From Planctomycetota bacterium (GTDB lineage: Bacteria; Planctomycetota; JACQVV01), in the NCBI GenBank assembly GCA_016209595.1, contig JACQVV010000307.1:1-38943 (forward strand): a stretch of 38,943 nucleotides of DNA, in the 5' to 3' direction. Shown in pieces: positions 1 through 8,181 of this stretch (positions within the stretch are counted from its first letter, which is position 1; every line of letters starts with the position of its first letter). The position numbers and the translations under genes are program-made. Under the pieces are notes generated by a model. The model made no database searches. It was not told the DNA's origin and saw only the letters and a list, made by a program, of their open reading frames with translations.

Positions 1-122
1 CGCCGCCAGGCAAGGCGCGCCGACGAAACAACCTAACGGAGTCGGTTGTTGAGGAGGCGCAACGCAGCCTGGCGGCGCCGCAGCCGGCCGAATGTAGCAG
101 TTATTTCCTCACAGCCCCTTAG
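1..122. mobile_element. MITE-like palindromic element, right part (cut by window edge)
   Basis: Bases 1-73 match 38871-38943 with one mismatch (T at 34, C at 38904). The right terminus at about 103-122 is the reverse complement of the terminus that begins at 38822 (GGGGCTGTGAGGAAAT read inward). The core is internally palindromic: GCCTGGCGGCGCC at 67-79 pairs with the start of the element, and AACAACC/GGTTGTT form an inner stem. Joined to the right-end copy, a full element would be about 171 bp, the same size class as the three internal elements. No transposase is present, so it would be non-autonomous. It ends in TTAG at 119-122, a plausible 4-bp target site. Confidence 0.75.
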
Positions 123-166
123 TCCCGATCAGCCCACCGGACGCTCGCGATGCTCGGCGATCCCGC

Positions 167-391
167 TTACCCGGCGAGGACTCCAGTCTTGTTCAGGCCC
201 GAGAAGTAGTTGGAGATCGCAAGGGTCTTCGATCCGAACTGGTTGACCAGGGCCGTCGATCCACCCAGCGAGGTCCACGATGCCTGGCTGCTCACCTTCT
301 GGAGCGTCAAGGGACCGCCCAGCCGCGAGAACCCGAAGCCCTCGACATCCTGCTCTTCCTTCGGGAGATCGCAAATCTTCGTCCGCGCCAT
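167..391 (-). CDS. Small Ser/Thr/Asn-rich peptide, candidate RiPP precursor
   Basis: This encodes 74 residues and starts MARTKICDLPKEEQ. The start is well fixed: a perfect GGAGG (399-403, minus strand) sits 7 nt upstream of the ATG, and a sigma70-like promoter lies just above it. The N-terminal third is charged, as in a leader peptide. The C-terminal 40 or so residues are rich in Ser, Thr, Asn, Gly and aromatics, with no cysteine; the only Cys is residue 7. It has no transmembrane segment or signal peptide and no family I recognise. It is divergent from a PpiC-related maturation protein gene and lies beside a radical SAM RiPP locus, so a second precursor is a reasonable inference. It is not related to the NHLP precursors near 20-22 kb. 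It could equally be an unrelated small protein. Confidence 0.65.
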   Translation of the reverse strand: MARTKICDLPKEEQDVEGFGFSRLGGPLTLQKVSSQASWTSLGGSTALVNQFGSKTLAISNYFSGLNKTGVLAG

Positions 392-429
392 CGCCAGTCC
401 TCCAAGGATTCGTGTGAGCCGACTCCTAC

Positions 430-458
430 ATCATGCGCTCATTCCCCGGCCGAGTCAA
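430..458 (-). promoter_or_regulatory. Sigma70-like promoter for the 74-residue peptide
   Basis: Read on the minus strand, TTGACT (453-458) and CATGAT (430-435) are separated by exactly 17 bp. Transcription from here would leave a leader of about 30 nt containing the GGAGG ribosome binding site. The match is five of six for the -35 box and four of six for the -10 box. Confidence 0.5.
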
Positions 459-562
459 TAGACCGCCGCGCCCAATCGTCGCGATTCTGGTGACGCACGC
501 GAATCGATGGGGTAGCATGACCACATCGAGATACGATCCATCGAGTACTTGGAGGCCGGACC

Positions 563-1069
563 ATGGCAGCCGAAGTCACCGCGAACCCGCTCGGTACACG
601 ACTCTTCGAGGGCGTCTCGATGACGCTCGGAGAGGCCATGAAGCACTTGCGCCTGTCCGGGCGATGGTGGATGGAGCTCGTCTGGCTCTCTCGGGTGTTC
701 GCGCTGCCCGAGATGGCGAAGGAGTCGGGGGTCGCCGTGACGGACGACGAACTCCAGCGGGCGGTTGACGCCTACCGGCGCGCCTTGAATCTCCACTCGT
801 CCGCCGACACGCAGGCGTGGCTCGAGCAGAAGGGGTTCACGCTCGATGACGTCGAGAACCACGTCGAGATCTACGTCCTCGAGAAGAAGCTCCGGGAGCG
901 GATCCCGCAGCCCCGGATCGAGGAGTTCTTCTCGAGGAATCGCACGAACTACCGCTGGACGACCCTCGACGAGACGACGCGCCAGCAGATCCTGGACATG
1001 CTCCTCGAGGAGGACGTGGAAACCCACGTGACGAAACGAGGCATCAAGAAGCGTCTGATCTGGGCCTGA
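563..1069 (+). CDS. PpiC/SurA-N-related peptide maturation protein
   Basis: This 168-residue protein has GGAGG (551-555) 7 nt before its ATG. Residues of about 50-135 resemble the helical N-terminal domain of SurA/PpiC foldases: a VTDDELQ helix, then a WLEQKGFTLDDVENHVE stretch, then LEKKLRERI. A parvulin catalytic domain is missing. This architecture recalls the PpiC-related 'putative peptide maturation system protein' family (TIGR04500-like) found in RiPP clusters; that assignment is from memory and unverified. The likely role is binding or chaperoning a precursor peptide in the cytoplasm, since no signal peptide is visible. It is divergent from the 74-residue peptide gene with a 171-bp gap, which suggests the two are partners. 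The alternative is a truncated SurA-like chaperone fragment. Confidence 0.7.
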   Translation: MAAEVTANPLGTRLFEGVSMTLGEAMKHLRLSGRWWMELVWLSRVFALPEMAKESGVAVTDDELQRAVDAYRRALNLHSSADTQAWLEQKGFTLDDVENHVEIYVLEKKLRERIPQPRIEEFFSRNRTNYRWTTLDETTRQQILDMLLEEDVETHVTKRGIKKRLIWA

Positions 1070-1219
1070 CGGCGGTCGAGAGGGGACTCTCCCCCTTCGG
1101 CCGCAGGACGCGCGACGCCCTCGAAACGACCAGGCGACGGCACGAAGCCGGGCAGAGAGGATGCGATGGGCGCGGAGCTCGTTCCCTGCGCGGGCCCTAG
1201 GCCGGCGGGCGACTCTCCT

Positions 1220-1882
1220 TCATCGTTGCCACGATGCCATCCAGTGATGGAGCGTGAACGATGCCGCTCCGACTTCGCCACTCCCGTCCCACCCGATCGG
1301 ATAGAACCGCTCTCGCGCGTGGATGGTGACTTCCCCTCGTCGGAGATCCCGTTCGACCGCCCAGCCGGCGAGCGGAAGGCCGTCTCCGGCGAGCATGTAG
1401 GTCATAAAATGGGGGCCCGAGAGGTTCGCGGCTTCTCCGCCATCGAAGATTCGAGAGTATTGAGAGAGGCAGCGGGCCAGGAACGGATTCCTCTTCCGAC
1501 TTCCCATGATGGCGTTGTTGACGATGGCAACCTCTCGATCCGGGAGCCATTCCCCGACTCGGCAGAGGCCGACGCCCTCGAACCCTGCGAAGAAGTCGGT
1601 CTCGAGAAGGTCGTCGAGGGGCCGAAGCACCTCCATGTCGGTATCGACGTAGATGCCGCCGTGTTCATGGAGGATCCACAGTCGCAGGTAGTTGGAAGCG
1701 TTGGCCCACCTCCTCCGCTCCAGGCAGAACTCGAGGTACGGATCGCGCGGGATCCGGCTCTCGTTCCATTCTTCGATCTCGAACCCGGGACAGTGCTCGT
1801 GGAACGACCGGAGGCATCGTCCGAGGATCGCTCCCCGCGGGCTCCCTCCGAGCCACACGAAGTGGAGCTTCCTTTCAATCAT
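1220..1882 (-). CDS. DXD-containing sugar transferase (Gly_transf_sug type)
   Basis: This encodes 220 residues, starting MIERKLHFVWLGGSP, which is the usual opening of the GT32-like/Gly_transf_sug (PF04488) group. The nucleotide-sugar binding region NYLRLWILHEHGGIYVDTD carries the DXD motif (D-T-D) for metal and sugar-phosphate binding, followed by a typical 'NNAIMGS' region. The ATG at 1882 was chosen because the conserved fold begins there; the frame stays open upstream but is only antisense to the next gene. It is divergent from the PseG-like gene with 36 bp between starts, so the two share a promoter region. It probably transfers a sugar from a nucleotide donor. Its acceptor could be the RiPP or a surface glycan. 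Confidence 0.8.
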   Translation of the reverse strand: MIERKLHFVWLGGSPRGAILGRCLRSFHEHCPGFEIEEWNESRIPRDPYLEFCLERRRWANASNYLRLWILHEHGGIYVDTDMEVLRPLDDLLETDFFAGFEGVGLCRVGEWLPDREVAIVNNAIMGSRKRNPFLARCLSQYSRIFDGGEAANLSGPHFMTYMLAGDGLPLAGWAVERDLRRGEVTIHARERFYPIGWDGSGEVGAASFTLHHWMASWQR

Positions 1883-1918
1883 CGACTCGACTCCGCTTCG
1901 GTGTATCCTGTTCTCAAG

Positions 1919-2935
1919 ATGGCGCTTCCGGATCTGTGGATCCACACCGTACCACGAGTCTACGCTCACGATGAGCGTTCTCTCTTCCTCCTCGGCCAGG
2001 GGCACGAGATGCGCTGCTCCGCCATCAAGGAGGAATGGGAGGCCCGCGGCGGCCGCGCCGAACTCCTCTTCGCGCCTCCGCCGGGCACGATCGCGGAGGG
2101 GGCGGTCTACCTCGTCGATGGGCTCGGGATCCCCGCCTACGATCTCCCGCGCCGCGAGGGGATCTTCGTGGCCAAGTTCGACGATTTTGGCCGGGTCACG
2201 GACGCCGATCTCGTCATCAACTACTCGAGCCACGCGGACTCGCCCTACGGCCTCCTCGACTGCCTGTATCGGGATCTCGACGCGATCCGGCTCGTCGGTT
2301 TCGAGTACTATCCCCTGCGAAACGACTTCCGCGGCCTCAAACCCGAGGAAGGAGACCCCGAGGTGATCACGCTCGTTCCCGGGAGCGCACCCTTCCTCTC
2401 GACGGAGTTCGCGGCCAGGCTCGAGTCGACCCTCGTGCCGCGGCGTCGAATCCGGCGACTGGACGGGCTGAAAGGAGACGAGTTCGCGCGCGAACTCGCG
2501 CGTGCTTCGATCGTCCTCACCTCCGCGTCAGGCACTGCGCTCGAATCGTGTCATCTCGGGAAGCCGACCGTCCTCGTTCAGACCGCGATCAACCAGTTTT
2601 ACCTCCACATGGCGCTGGTCTCGTCCGGCGCCGCGATCCCCTTCACGCTGGCGAGCCTCGCGAGGCTCGCCAGCGATGCCGGGGAACAGGCCCGCCTTGG
2701 CTCCCGGGCCTGCTCGCTCGTGCCGCCGGGTGGGCGCGAGAGGATCGTCGACTCGGTCGTTGCGGCGCTCGAGGCTAGCAGCCTGTGGGAAAAGTGCTTT
2801 GAAGACGAGCGCGAGCTATTTCGGCCGAGATCGAGGCGCGGACCCGCTTCGCGGGTACCCCCCAGGCGTAGCCCTGCTACGCCGCGGCCGAGCAACGAAG
2901 AGATCGGCCGAAAGAGCCGCGCGCAGCCCGAATGA
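1919..2935 (+). CDS. PseG/SpsG-like glycosyltransferase-fold protein, C-terminus replaced by a MITE
   Basis: This encodes 338 residues. The N-terminus has GQGHEMRCSAIKEEWEARGG, like the GxGHxxRC motif of PseG/SpsG and GT28 enzymes. The second half has TSASGTALESCHLGKPTVLV followed by NQ, the UDP-sugar-binding C-terminal Rossmann half of GT-B proteins. PseG removes UDP from UDP-2,4-diacetamido-trideoxyhexose; the related SpsG proteins serve spore-coat or glycan synthesis. The ATG at 1919 is the first start after the divergent neighbour. The final 54 or so codons (from 2775) lie inside a palindromic insertion element, which gives an Arg/Pro-rich tail and the stop codon, so the native C-terminus has been lost or replaced. 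Function may be retained because the fold is complete before that point. Confidence 0.72.
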   Translation: MALPDLWIHTVPRVYAHDERSLFLLGQGHEMRCSAIKEEWEARGGRAELLFAPPPGTIAEGAVYLVDGLGIPAYDLPRREGIFVAKFDDFGRVTDADLVINYSSHADSPYGLLDCLYRDLDAIRLVGFEYYPLRNDFRGLKPEEGDPEVITLVPGSAPFLSTEFAARLESTLVPRRRIRRLDGLKGDEFARELARASIVLTSASGTALESCHLGKPTVLVQTAINQFYLHMALVSSGAAIPFTLASLARLASDAGEQARLGSRACSLVPPGGRERIVDSVVAALEASSLWEKCFEDERELFRPRSRRGPASRVPPRRSPATPRPSNEEIGRKSRAQPE

Positions 2936-2955
2936 CTTTTCCCACCGGCTGCTAA
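2775..2955. mobile_element. MITE-like palindromic element B (181 bp)
   Basis: The left end CTAGCAGCCTGTGGGAAAAG and the right end read inward, TTAGCAGCCGGTGGGAAAAG, form an imperfect terminal inverted repeat of about 20 bp with two mismatches. A second inner inverted repeat is TTTCGGCCGAGATC near 2819 against GAGATCGGCCGAAA near 2900. There is no open frame for a transposase. It interrupts the 3' end of the PseG-like gene and stops 6 nt before the start codon of the radical SAM gene, so it probably displaced that gene's original leader. Confidence 0.75.
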
Positions 2956-2961
2956 CGCGGC

Positions 2962-5070
2962 ATGAAGGTCTGCCTGGTCGTTCTTCCCTTCACGCCCAGC
3001 GTAACCCCCTCTCTGGGCGCGAGCCTACTAAAGAGCGCTCTGCGGCGCGACGGAATCGAGTCCGCGATCTTCTATGGCTCCCTCGAGTTCTTCCGCTTCT
3101 ACTGGCCGGAGGTGGTACGGGCCCCCGAAAGCGAAGGGGCGAGGTCGCCTCGAGGATTCCGGAGCTACGGCACCATGGGCCCCGTGGTCGACTCCGTCCT
3201 CGTCTACGAGCTCCTGGCGGGGAGCGAGGACCTCGGCGAGAGTTTCTTCGCGGACGCCCTCTGGGATCGTGGAGGGCACGAGGAGTTCCTCGCCCGGGTG
3301 GAGACTCTTCGTCGTCGGCTACGCGGGATGGGGCAGTTCACGGAGACCGCCGCCGACGAGATCGCGGACACCATCGAGCGACAGGGACTTCGAGCCCGGG
3401 AGTTCATCGACCACTGCCATGTTTCCCGCGATTGGGGCGCCTACGACGTCATCGGTTTCTCGACCACCTTCAATCAGAACGCCTCCTCGCTGGCCCTCGC
3501 CCGGCGCATCAAGGAGCGAAACCCGGAGATCCGGATCGTCTTCGGGGGCGCCAACTGCGAAGGCTCGATGGGAGAGGAGATGCTCGCTTCGTTCGCCTGG
3601 ATCGACCTCGTCGTGCAGGGAGAGGCGGAGGCGACGCTGCCGGCTCTCGTTCGCCGCCTCGGGGCGGGGAAGAGCCTCGAGTCCTTGCCAGGACTCGTGA
3701 CACGAGGTCGGGAAGGGGTCTCGACCGGAGGACCACCCCCGCCGCGCGGTTCCATGGACGACCTCCCCCTCCCGGAGTTCGACGACTACTTCCAGCAGGT
3801 CCCTCGGCCCTACCTTCGCCTCGAGGGCGCGCTACGGCTGTCCCTGCCTGTCGAGACCTCGCGGGGTTGCTGGTGGGGCGAGAAGCACCATTGCACCTTT
3901 TGCGGCCTCAACGCCGCGACGATGAGGTATCTGTCGAAATCCCCGGACCGCGTCGTGGCCGAACTCCACGCTCTCCGGGAGCGACACGGCGTCTCGAAGT
4001 TCTACACAGTCGACAACATTCTCGATCGCCGCTACCTGACCGAGGTCCTGCCGCGGCTCGAGGGCCAGGGGTTCGATCTCTTCTACGAGACGAAGTCCAA
4101 CCTGTCGGAAGACGAGGTCCGGCTGTTCGTCCGAGCCGGAATCCGGTCGATCCAGCCCGGGATCGAGAATCTCTCGAGCGACATCTTGACGCTGATGAGG
4201 AAGGGTGTGCGGGGGTACCAGAACATCGAGACCCTGAAATGGTGCGAGATCCACGGGGTCCGGCCGGTCTGGTCCTATCTCTACGGATTCCCCGGCGAGA
4301 GGGAGGAGTCCTACGCCGAGGCGGTTCGGCTCATGCCCCGCCTGGCGCATCTCCCTCCCCCCAATCGCCCCGTTCCCGTGACCCTCGACCGATTCAGTCC
4401 CTATTTTGAGAGGAGAGACGATTTCGGATTTCGAAACGTGCGCCCCTGGAAGGGCACGGAGGACTACTATCGCGGGCTGAGCCGGGAAGCGCGGTTTCGT
4501 CTTTCCTATCACTTCGATTCGGATCTCCCCCAAGGGAACAGTCTTCCCTATGCGGATCGGCTCTGGCAAGCCGTGCTGGCCTGGATCCAATCCTTCCATG
4601 CCGGCGCCTCCTTCTTCCAGCTGCGCGGGGAGCGAGTGACGTTGCTCGTCGACACACGATCGGGCGGATCACGGTCCTTCCTTCTCTCGAACGCGGGACA
4701 CCTCGTCCACGACGCCCTGCGGCGAGCTCGGCCGGCCGAGCGACTCGACGGGTTTCTGACCGCGCCGAGCATGGTCGAGGCGCTCTTCGGCGGCCTCTGG
4801 TACGGGGAGCGCGACCTCGCGCTCGTCGAGGAGGCTCGGAGACGCGGCGCCGAGTTCCTCCCTTCTCCCGAGGACGGCGGGACTATGGAGCCTTTCCTCG
4901 CGGTGCTCGAGGAACGCGGAATCGCGCTCGCGGTCGACGGCCGCTGGTTGGCGCTCGCGGTCGATTGTCTGGACTTCGAGAGAGCGCGAGTTCTGGATCT
5001 GGATCGCTTCGTCGATAGGGCGCCGATGGATCCGGTCACGGCCGAGCGAGGCGGAGTTCCTCCTCCATGA
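2962..5070 (+). CDS. RiPP maturation B12-type radical SAM protein (TIGR03975-like), copy 1
   Basis: This encodes 702 residues. The N-terminal 210 or so residues form a cobalamin-binding-like Rossmann domain (YDVIGFSTTFNQ, IVFGGANCEG, VVQGEAE). The radical SAM barrel follows with SRGCWWGEKHHCTFCGLN. The [4Fe-4S] cysteines C303, C311 and C314 have CX7CX2C spacing, the hallmark of RiPP maturation radical SAM protein 1. Later barrel motifs are VDNILD, ETKSNL, IQPGIENLSSDIL and YGFPGE. The C-terminal 200 residues are variable. Family members are associated with C-methylation or other carbon-centred chemistry on NHLP or Nif11 precursors. The start codon is 6 nt past element B with no evident Shine-Dalgarno sequence. 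The 3' end overlaps the convergent glycosyltransferase gene by 35 bp. Confidence 0.9.
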   Translation: MKVCLVVLPFTPSVTPSLGASLLKSALRRDGIESAIFYGSLEFFRFYWPEVVRAPESEGARSPRGFRSYGTMGPVVDSVLVYELLAGSEDLGESFFADALWDRGGHEEFLARVETLRRRLRGMGQFTETAADEIADTIERQGLRAREFIDHCHVSRDWGAYDVIGFSTTFNQNASSLALARRIKERNPEIRIVFGGANCEGSMGEEMLASFAWIDLVVQGEAEATLPALVRRLGAGKSLESLPGLVTRGREGVSTGGPPPPRGSMDDLPLPEFDDYFQQVPRPYLRLEGALRLSLPVETSRGCWWGEKHHCTFCGLNAATMRYLSKSPDRVVAELHALRERHGVSKFYTVDNILDRRYLTEVLPRLEGQGFDLFYETKSNLSEDEVRLFVRAGIRSIQPGIENLSSDILTLMRKGVRGYQNIETLKWCEIHGVRPVWSYLYGFPGEREESYAEAVRLMPRLAHLPPPNRPVPVTLDRFSPYFERRDDFGFRNVRPWKGTEDYYRGLSREARFRLSYHFDSDLPQGNSLPYADRLWQAVLAWIQSFHAGASFFQLRGERVTLLVDTRSGGSRSFLLSNAGHLVHDALRRARPAERLDGFLTAPSMVEALFGGLWYGERDLALVEEARRRGAEFLPSPEDGGTMEPFLAVLEERGIALAVDGRWLALAVDCLDFERARVLDLDRFVDRAPMDPVTAERGGVPPP

Positions 5071-5833
5071 GGTGGACCGCCCGGCGCGCCTCGACGACGG
5101 AAGGGATCGACGTCCGCTTCCCCCAGTAGTCGACGAACTCGCGGATCCCTCGCTTGGCGAGACCCAGCGCCTCGTAGATCGGGGCCCGAAGACGGTAGCG
5201 GGCGTAGTCTGGAGCGTAGTGGACGTGGTGCTCGACGACAACGGCGGGGGTGAAGGCCGCGCGGCACGAGGCGCGGGCGAGGTCAACCAGGAACGGCACG
5301 TGCTCGGCGACCTTGAGTTCCTCGTCCCAGCGTACCGCCTCGAAGACCCTCCGTCGGGCGAGGAGGAAGTTCATGCAGGTCCCGACCTCCTTCCACGGCG
5401 GGACCTCGTCGGAGACCGGCGACGTGTCCGGTCGATGTTCGAGCACCCCGTCGTGGAGGTGGAGCCAGCCCTCAAAGGACCAGCGTCTCCCGGGCGGGAT
5501 CTCGACCGCCCCGGCGACGAGCCCGAACTCCGGGTGCTGGAGCAGGAACTCGAGCAGGATCTCGATCCTCGTCGAATCGCCGTAGACGAAGTCGTCGTCG
5601 TGGAAGAGGAGGAAGGGTTCCCGGGTCTCCCGGACCAGCCGATTCCGTCCGGAGGAGATCCCGGAATCGAAGGGCAGTCGGATGGCTGTCGCCCGGGGAA
5701 CCGAGACCGGCTCTCGACCGTCGTCCGCGACGTAGATCGCCGCGTCGGGATACTGGTCGAGAATCGACTCGACGAGGCGTGTCGCGCACGCCGGCCGATC
5801 GAAGGTCTTGACGCAGAACGCCACGTTCTTCAT
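5036..5833 (-). CDS. GT2-family glycosyltransferase
   Basis: This encodes 265 residues, starting MKNVAFCVKTFDRPACATRL, the standard GT-A opening. YVADDG binds the nucleotide and LLFHDDDFVYGD holds the Asp-rich DXD-type metal site around residues 85-95. A later WDEELKVAEHVPF segment resembles the ED catalytic region of GT2 enzymes. It is the last gene of a three-gene operon. Its ATG overlaps the stop of the gene upstream (ATGA), so translation is coupled. No membrane segment is seen, so it is probably cytoplasmic. Its place between radical SAM genes suggests it acts on the same peptide product, but a surface polysaccharide acceptor is possible. Confidence 0.85.
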   Translation of the reverse strand: MKNVAFCVKTFDRPACATRLVESILDQYPDAAIYVADDGREPVSVPRATAIRLPFDSGISSGRNRLVRETREPFLLFHDDDFVYGDSTRIEILLEFLLQHPEFGLVAGAVEIPPGRRWSFEGWLHLHDGVLEHRPDTSPVSDEVPPWKEVGTCMNFLLARRRVFEAVRWDEELKVAEHVPFLVDLARASCRAAFTPAVVVEHHVHYAPDYARYRLRAPIYEALGLAKRGIREFVDYWGKRTSIPSVVEARRAVHLMEEELRLARP

Positions 5834-6618
5834 AGATCGCCGGGGCGACCTCCGCGCGCCGAGAGCCAGCGGACGATCGCTTTCCGGGAGAGTTCCGGGT
5901 CCGCGCCGCACGGCTGATTGTTGCCCCAGAGGGAGTCCTCGGCGCGATGGAAAAAGGTCCGGACGAGACCCGGGACGACGCGCACGTGACCCTCGGGAGC
6001 CGCGCGAGCGGCTTGACTCTCGGCCCGTCGAGAACACGTGGCGATCCACCAGTCGACGTCCGACCACGAGCCCGGGCCGGGTCTTTCGGCCTCGAGACAC
6101 GGCGCTCCGAGTCTTCGAGTCGGAAGGGGCATCACCGCGAGCCAGTAGTTGCGATGCGCGTGGAGGTGGGTCGCGCGGCAGCTCCTCTTGGTCCGGTAGA
6201 GGATCCCGCCGGGGGTCGATCTGGTCGAGACGGCTTCGTGCTCGGCCGCGTCGTGCCCCGTCACGAGCGGCGCGTCCTCGGGGTGCGAGACTTCGGCCAT
6301 GACCTCGAGGAGCACGGAATCGACGTCGACGTCGTCCTGGAAGTACGAGACCCACTCGATCTCGGGATCGGCCAGGAGGACGCTGAGCCCGACGTTCAGC
6401 GCGGCGGCGAGTCCGCGGCGGGTGCCGGGGATGGGCAGGTACTCCGCTCGCGTTGCCTCGACGAGCCGGCGGTGGCGTTCGCGACTCCTCGGGTCCGCAC
6501 TGTCGTCGACGACGAGAGCGGGGCCCTGGAGGGCGAGGATCTGGGGGAGCGATCGCTCGAGCGCTTCGGGACGGTCGCAGCAGGTGATGAGGATGGCCGT
6601 TCTGGCGGTGCCTCTCAT
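5830..6618 (-). CDS. GT2-like glycosyltransferase
   Basis: This encodes 262 residues. It starts MRGTARTAILITCCDRPEAL, a GT2 opening, followed by PALVVDDSADP and VSYFQDDVDVDS, which carries the Asp-rich metal/sugar site. The C-terminal part has DVDWW and TFFHRAEDSLWGNN. The ATG at 6618 overlaps the stop of the upstream gene (ATGA), as does its own stop with the next start, so the three genes form a tight operon. The body is more Trp/His-rich than ordinary GT2 enzymes and no exact subfamily is recognised. It probably transfers a sugar in the same pathway as its two neighbours. Confidence 0.8.
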   Translation of the reverse strand: MRGTARTAILITCCDRPEALERSLPQILALQGPALVVDDSADPRSRERHRRLVEATRAEYLPIPGTRRGLAAALNVGLSVLLADPEIEWVSYFQDDVDVDSVLLEVMAEVSHPEDAPLVTGHDAAEHEAVSTRSTPGGILYRTKRSCRATHLHAHRNYWLAVMPLPTRRLGAPCLEAERPGPGSWSDVDWWIATCSRRAESQAARAAPEGHVRVVPGLVRTFFHRAEDSLWGNNQPCGADPELSRKAIVRWLSARGGRPGDL

Positions 6619-7841
6619 GGGATCGGGTCCGCAAGGAGGATTCGGGACAGGCGTTCCCAGATGGAGTAGCAGGCCGCCGTGGCCTCGACCTCGACTCGCA
6701 CGCGAGCCTCGAGTTCGGAACGCTCTCCCGGGGTTGCGGGGGCCTTCGGGGCGAGGGAGGCCAGCCGCTCCCCGGCCCATTCCAGGGCGTCCCTGATCGT
6801 CGGGGCCCGGCTCCCCTCGGTCTTCAGTCCCTCGCCTAGCCCGGCGAGCGAATCCGTCCTCCACATCGCCGAGCGGACGAGGTGCATGAGGGCGATGGCG
6901 GCGACTTCGTCGAGGAACGCCCGGCGTCGCGAGGTGGGCGGTCGGGGACCCCGGCGGTGGACGACGTCCTCTCCGAGATAGGCGAAGAGCCCCCGGCCGT
7001 GGGCGTTCACGAGGAGCTGAAAAAGCCCGTCTTCGCAGCGGAGGTCGGTCGGAGCGAAGGGGACGTCGCCGAGAACGGCGAGGTCCGCCGCGTAGCACGT
7101 GGCGCCCGCAAGGACGTGCTCGAAAACCGCCGAGTGGAAGTCGCGAAAGGTCCAGACCCCTCGCTCGTCGACGGCCTCGGCCAGGAGATCGGGTTCGCCG
7201 CTGATCTGGGGGGCTGCCATGACGATAGGCTTGTCGAGGACGGGACCGTCGGTCCGGGCGAGGTATTCCTTCGATCCGTCGCCGAGGTCCCGGATCTCGA
7301 TGCCGCTCGCGGTCGGGAGGCTCGCCTCGGCGGGGAGGCGCCCGATCGGGCCCAGGATCGCGCCGAGGAAGTCGTATCGCTCTTCCCGGACCGCTTCGGG
7401 ACGAGCGAATTCGCCGTAGCCGAGGACCCTCCGGTCGCCGTTCGCCGGCGGCTCGGGCGCTCGTCGCGGGGCGCCCCTGAGGCTTCGTGGCATCACGTCG
7501 TCGTCGATAGAGACCACGCGCCTCCCGGCCAGGGATGCGTGGGCGAAGTTCCGGTTTCCCCCATAGCCTCGCCCGAGGACCGCGGCGACCGAAGGGGGAT
7601 CGAATCCGAGTCGGGACGAGAGGATCTCCGCGAGGCGCGCGCGTTCCTCGCGGCCGTGGTAGCGCACCCCGTCCCGAGCTCGCTCGAGGGCGACGGAACG
7701 GGTCTCGTCGAGATCCGACTGATCGAAGATGTGGATTGTCACCTCGTGACCGTACTCGCGCCTCTGGGCGACGAGCTCGTCGAGAAGAAGGGCGACGTTC
7801 CGCGGCCGCCCCCGAGTCGGGATAGCGACGGCTCCGATCAA
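6615..7841 (-). CDS. GT-A fold glycosyltransferase, first gene of a three-gene operon
   Basis: This encodes 408 residues. The N-terminus AVAIPTRGRPRNVALLLDEL is a GT2-like opening, and RRVVSIDDDVMPR around residue 110 is the DDD metal site. An N-terminal GRGYGGNRNFA segment resembles the G-NRN donor-binding loop. The C-terminal 120 residues are helical and not recognised. The start is a TTG at 7839-7841, preceded by GGGGAGAG; no better start gives the full fold. It is divergent from the small zinc-ribbon gene with 111 bp between them. Its length exceeds a minimal GT2 enzyme, so an extra C-terminal domain is present. Confidence 0.78.
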   Translation of the reverse strand: MIGAVAIPTRGRPRNVALLLDELVAQRREYGHEVTIHIFDQSDLDETRSVALERARDGVRYHGREERARLAEILSSRLGFDPPSVAAVLGRGYGGNRNFAHASLAGRRVVSIDDDVMPRSLRGAPRRAPEPPANGDRRVLGYGEFARPEAVREERYDFLGAILGPIGRLPAEASLPTASGIEIRDLGDGSKEYLARTDGPVLDKPIVMAAPQISGEPDLLAEAVDERGVWTFRDFHSAVFEHVLAGATCYAADLAVLGDVPFAPTDLRCEDGLFQLLVNAHGRGLFAYLGEDVVHRRGPRPPTSRRRAFLDEVAAIALMHLVRSAMWRTDSLAGLGEGLKTEGSRAPTIRDALEWAGERLASLAPKAPATPGERSELEARVRVEVEATAACYSIWERLSRILLADPIP

Positions 7842-7952
7842 GCTCTCCCCTGACCGGACGCGTCCCGCTGTTGTCGATGCCGGAGCCCCGAGGAATTAGG
7901 ATAGCATGTCAGCGTACGATCCCACGCACGAAGGCGAGAGGAGACGAGACCG

Positions 7953-8165
7953 ATGAACTGCTGGCATTGCGAACGACCTGCACACGGCACCTGCGCGTTC
8001 TGCGGACGCGCCGTCTGCAAGGCCCACGCGCAGAGCCTCCCGAACATCCTCGCGCTGTACACGGGGACCGGCGGCGTGAAGAAGGCCATCGTCGTCGGAA
8101 ACGCTCTCTTTTGCGGTGCATGTTCGCCCAACGAGACTCCGGTGGAGATGAAGGAGCTCGACTGA
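7953..8165 (+). CDS. Small Cys-rich zinc-binding protein
   Basis: This encodes 70 residues, starting MNCWHCERPAHGTCAFCGRA. Cysteines form CXXC, CXXC, a further C with AHA following, and a C-terminal CGAC, which fits a treble-clef or B-box-like zinc site. An AGGAG about 9-10 nt upstream supports the ATG. Its function is not known. It sits alone on the plus strand between two minus-strand operons, with only 16 bp to the convergent end of the large radical SAM gene. Small zinc-ribbon proteins of this kind may act as adaptors or regulators, but nothing here proves that. Confidence 0.75.
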   Translation: MNCWHCERPAHGTCAFCGRAVCKAHAQSLPNILALYTGTGGVKKAIVVGNALFCGACSPNETPVEMKELD

Positions 8166-8181
8166 ACCGTCTGAGCCCGTC

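Noticed and set aside
1070..1219. Possible rho-independent terminator between convergent genes (GAGAG-loop-CTCTC near 1079)
   Set aside because: The stem is only 5 bp and there is no T run after it. Not strong enough to list as a terminator.
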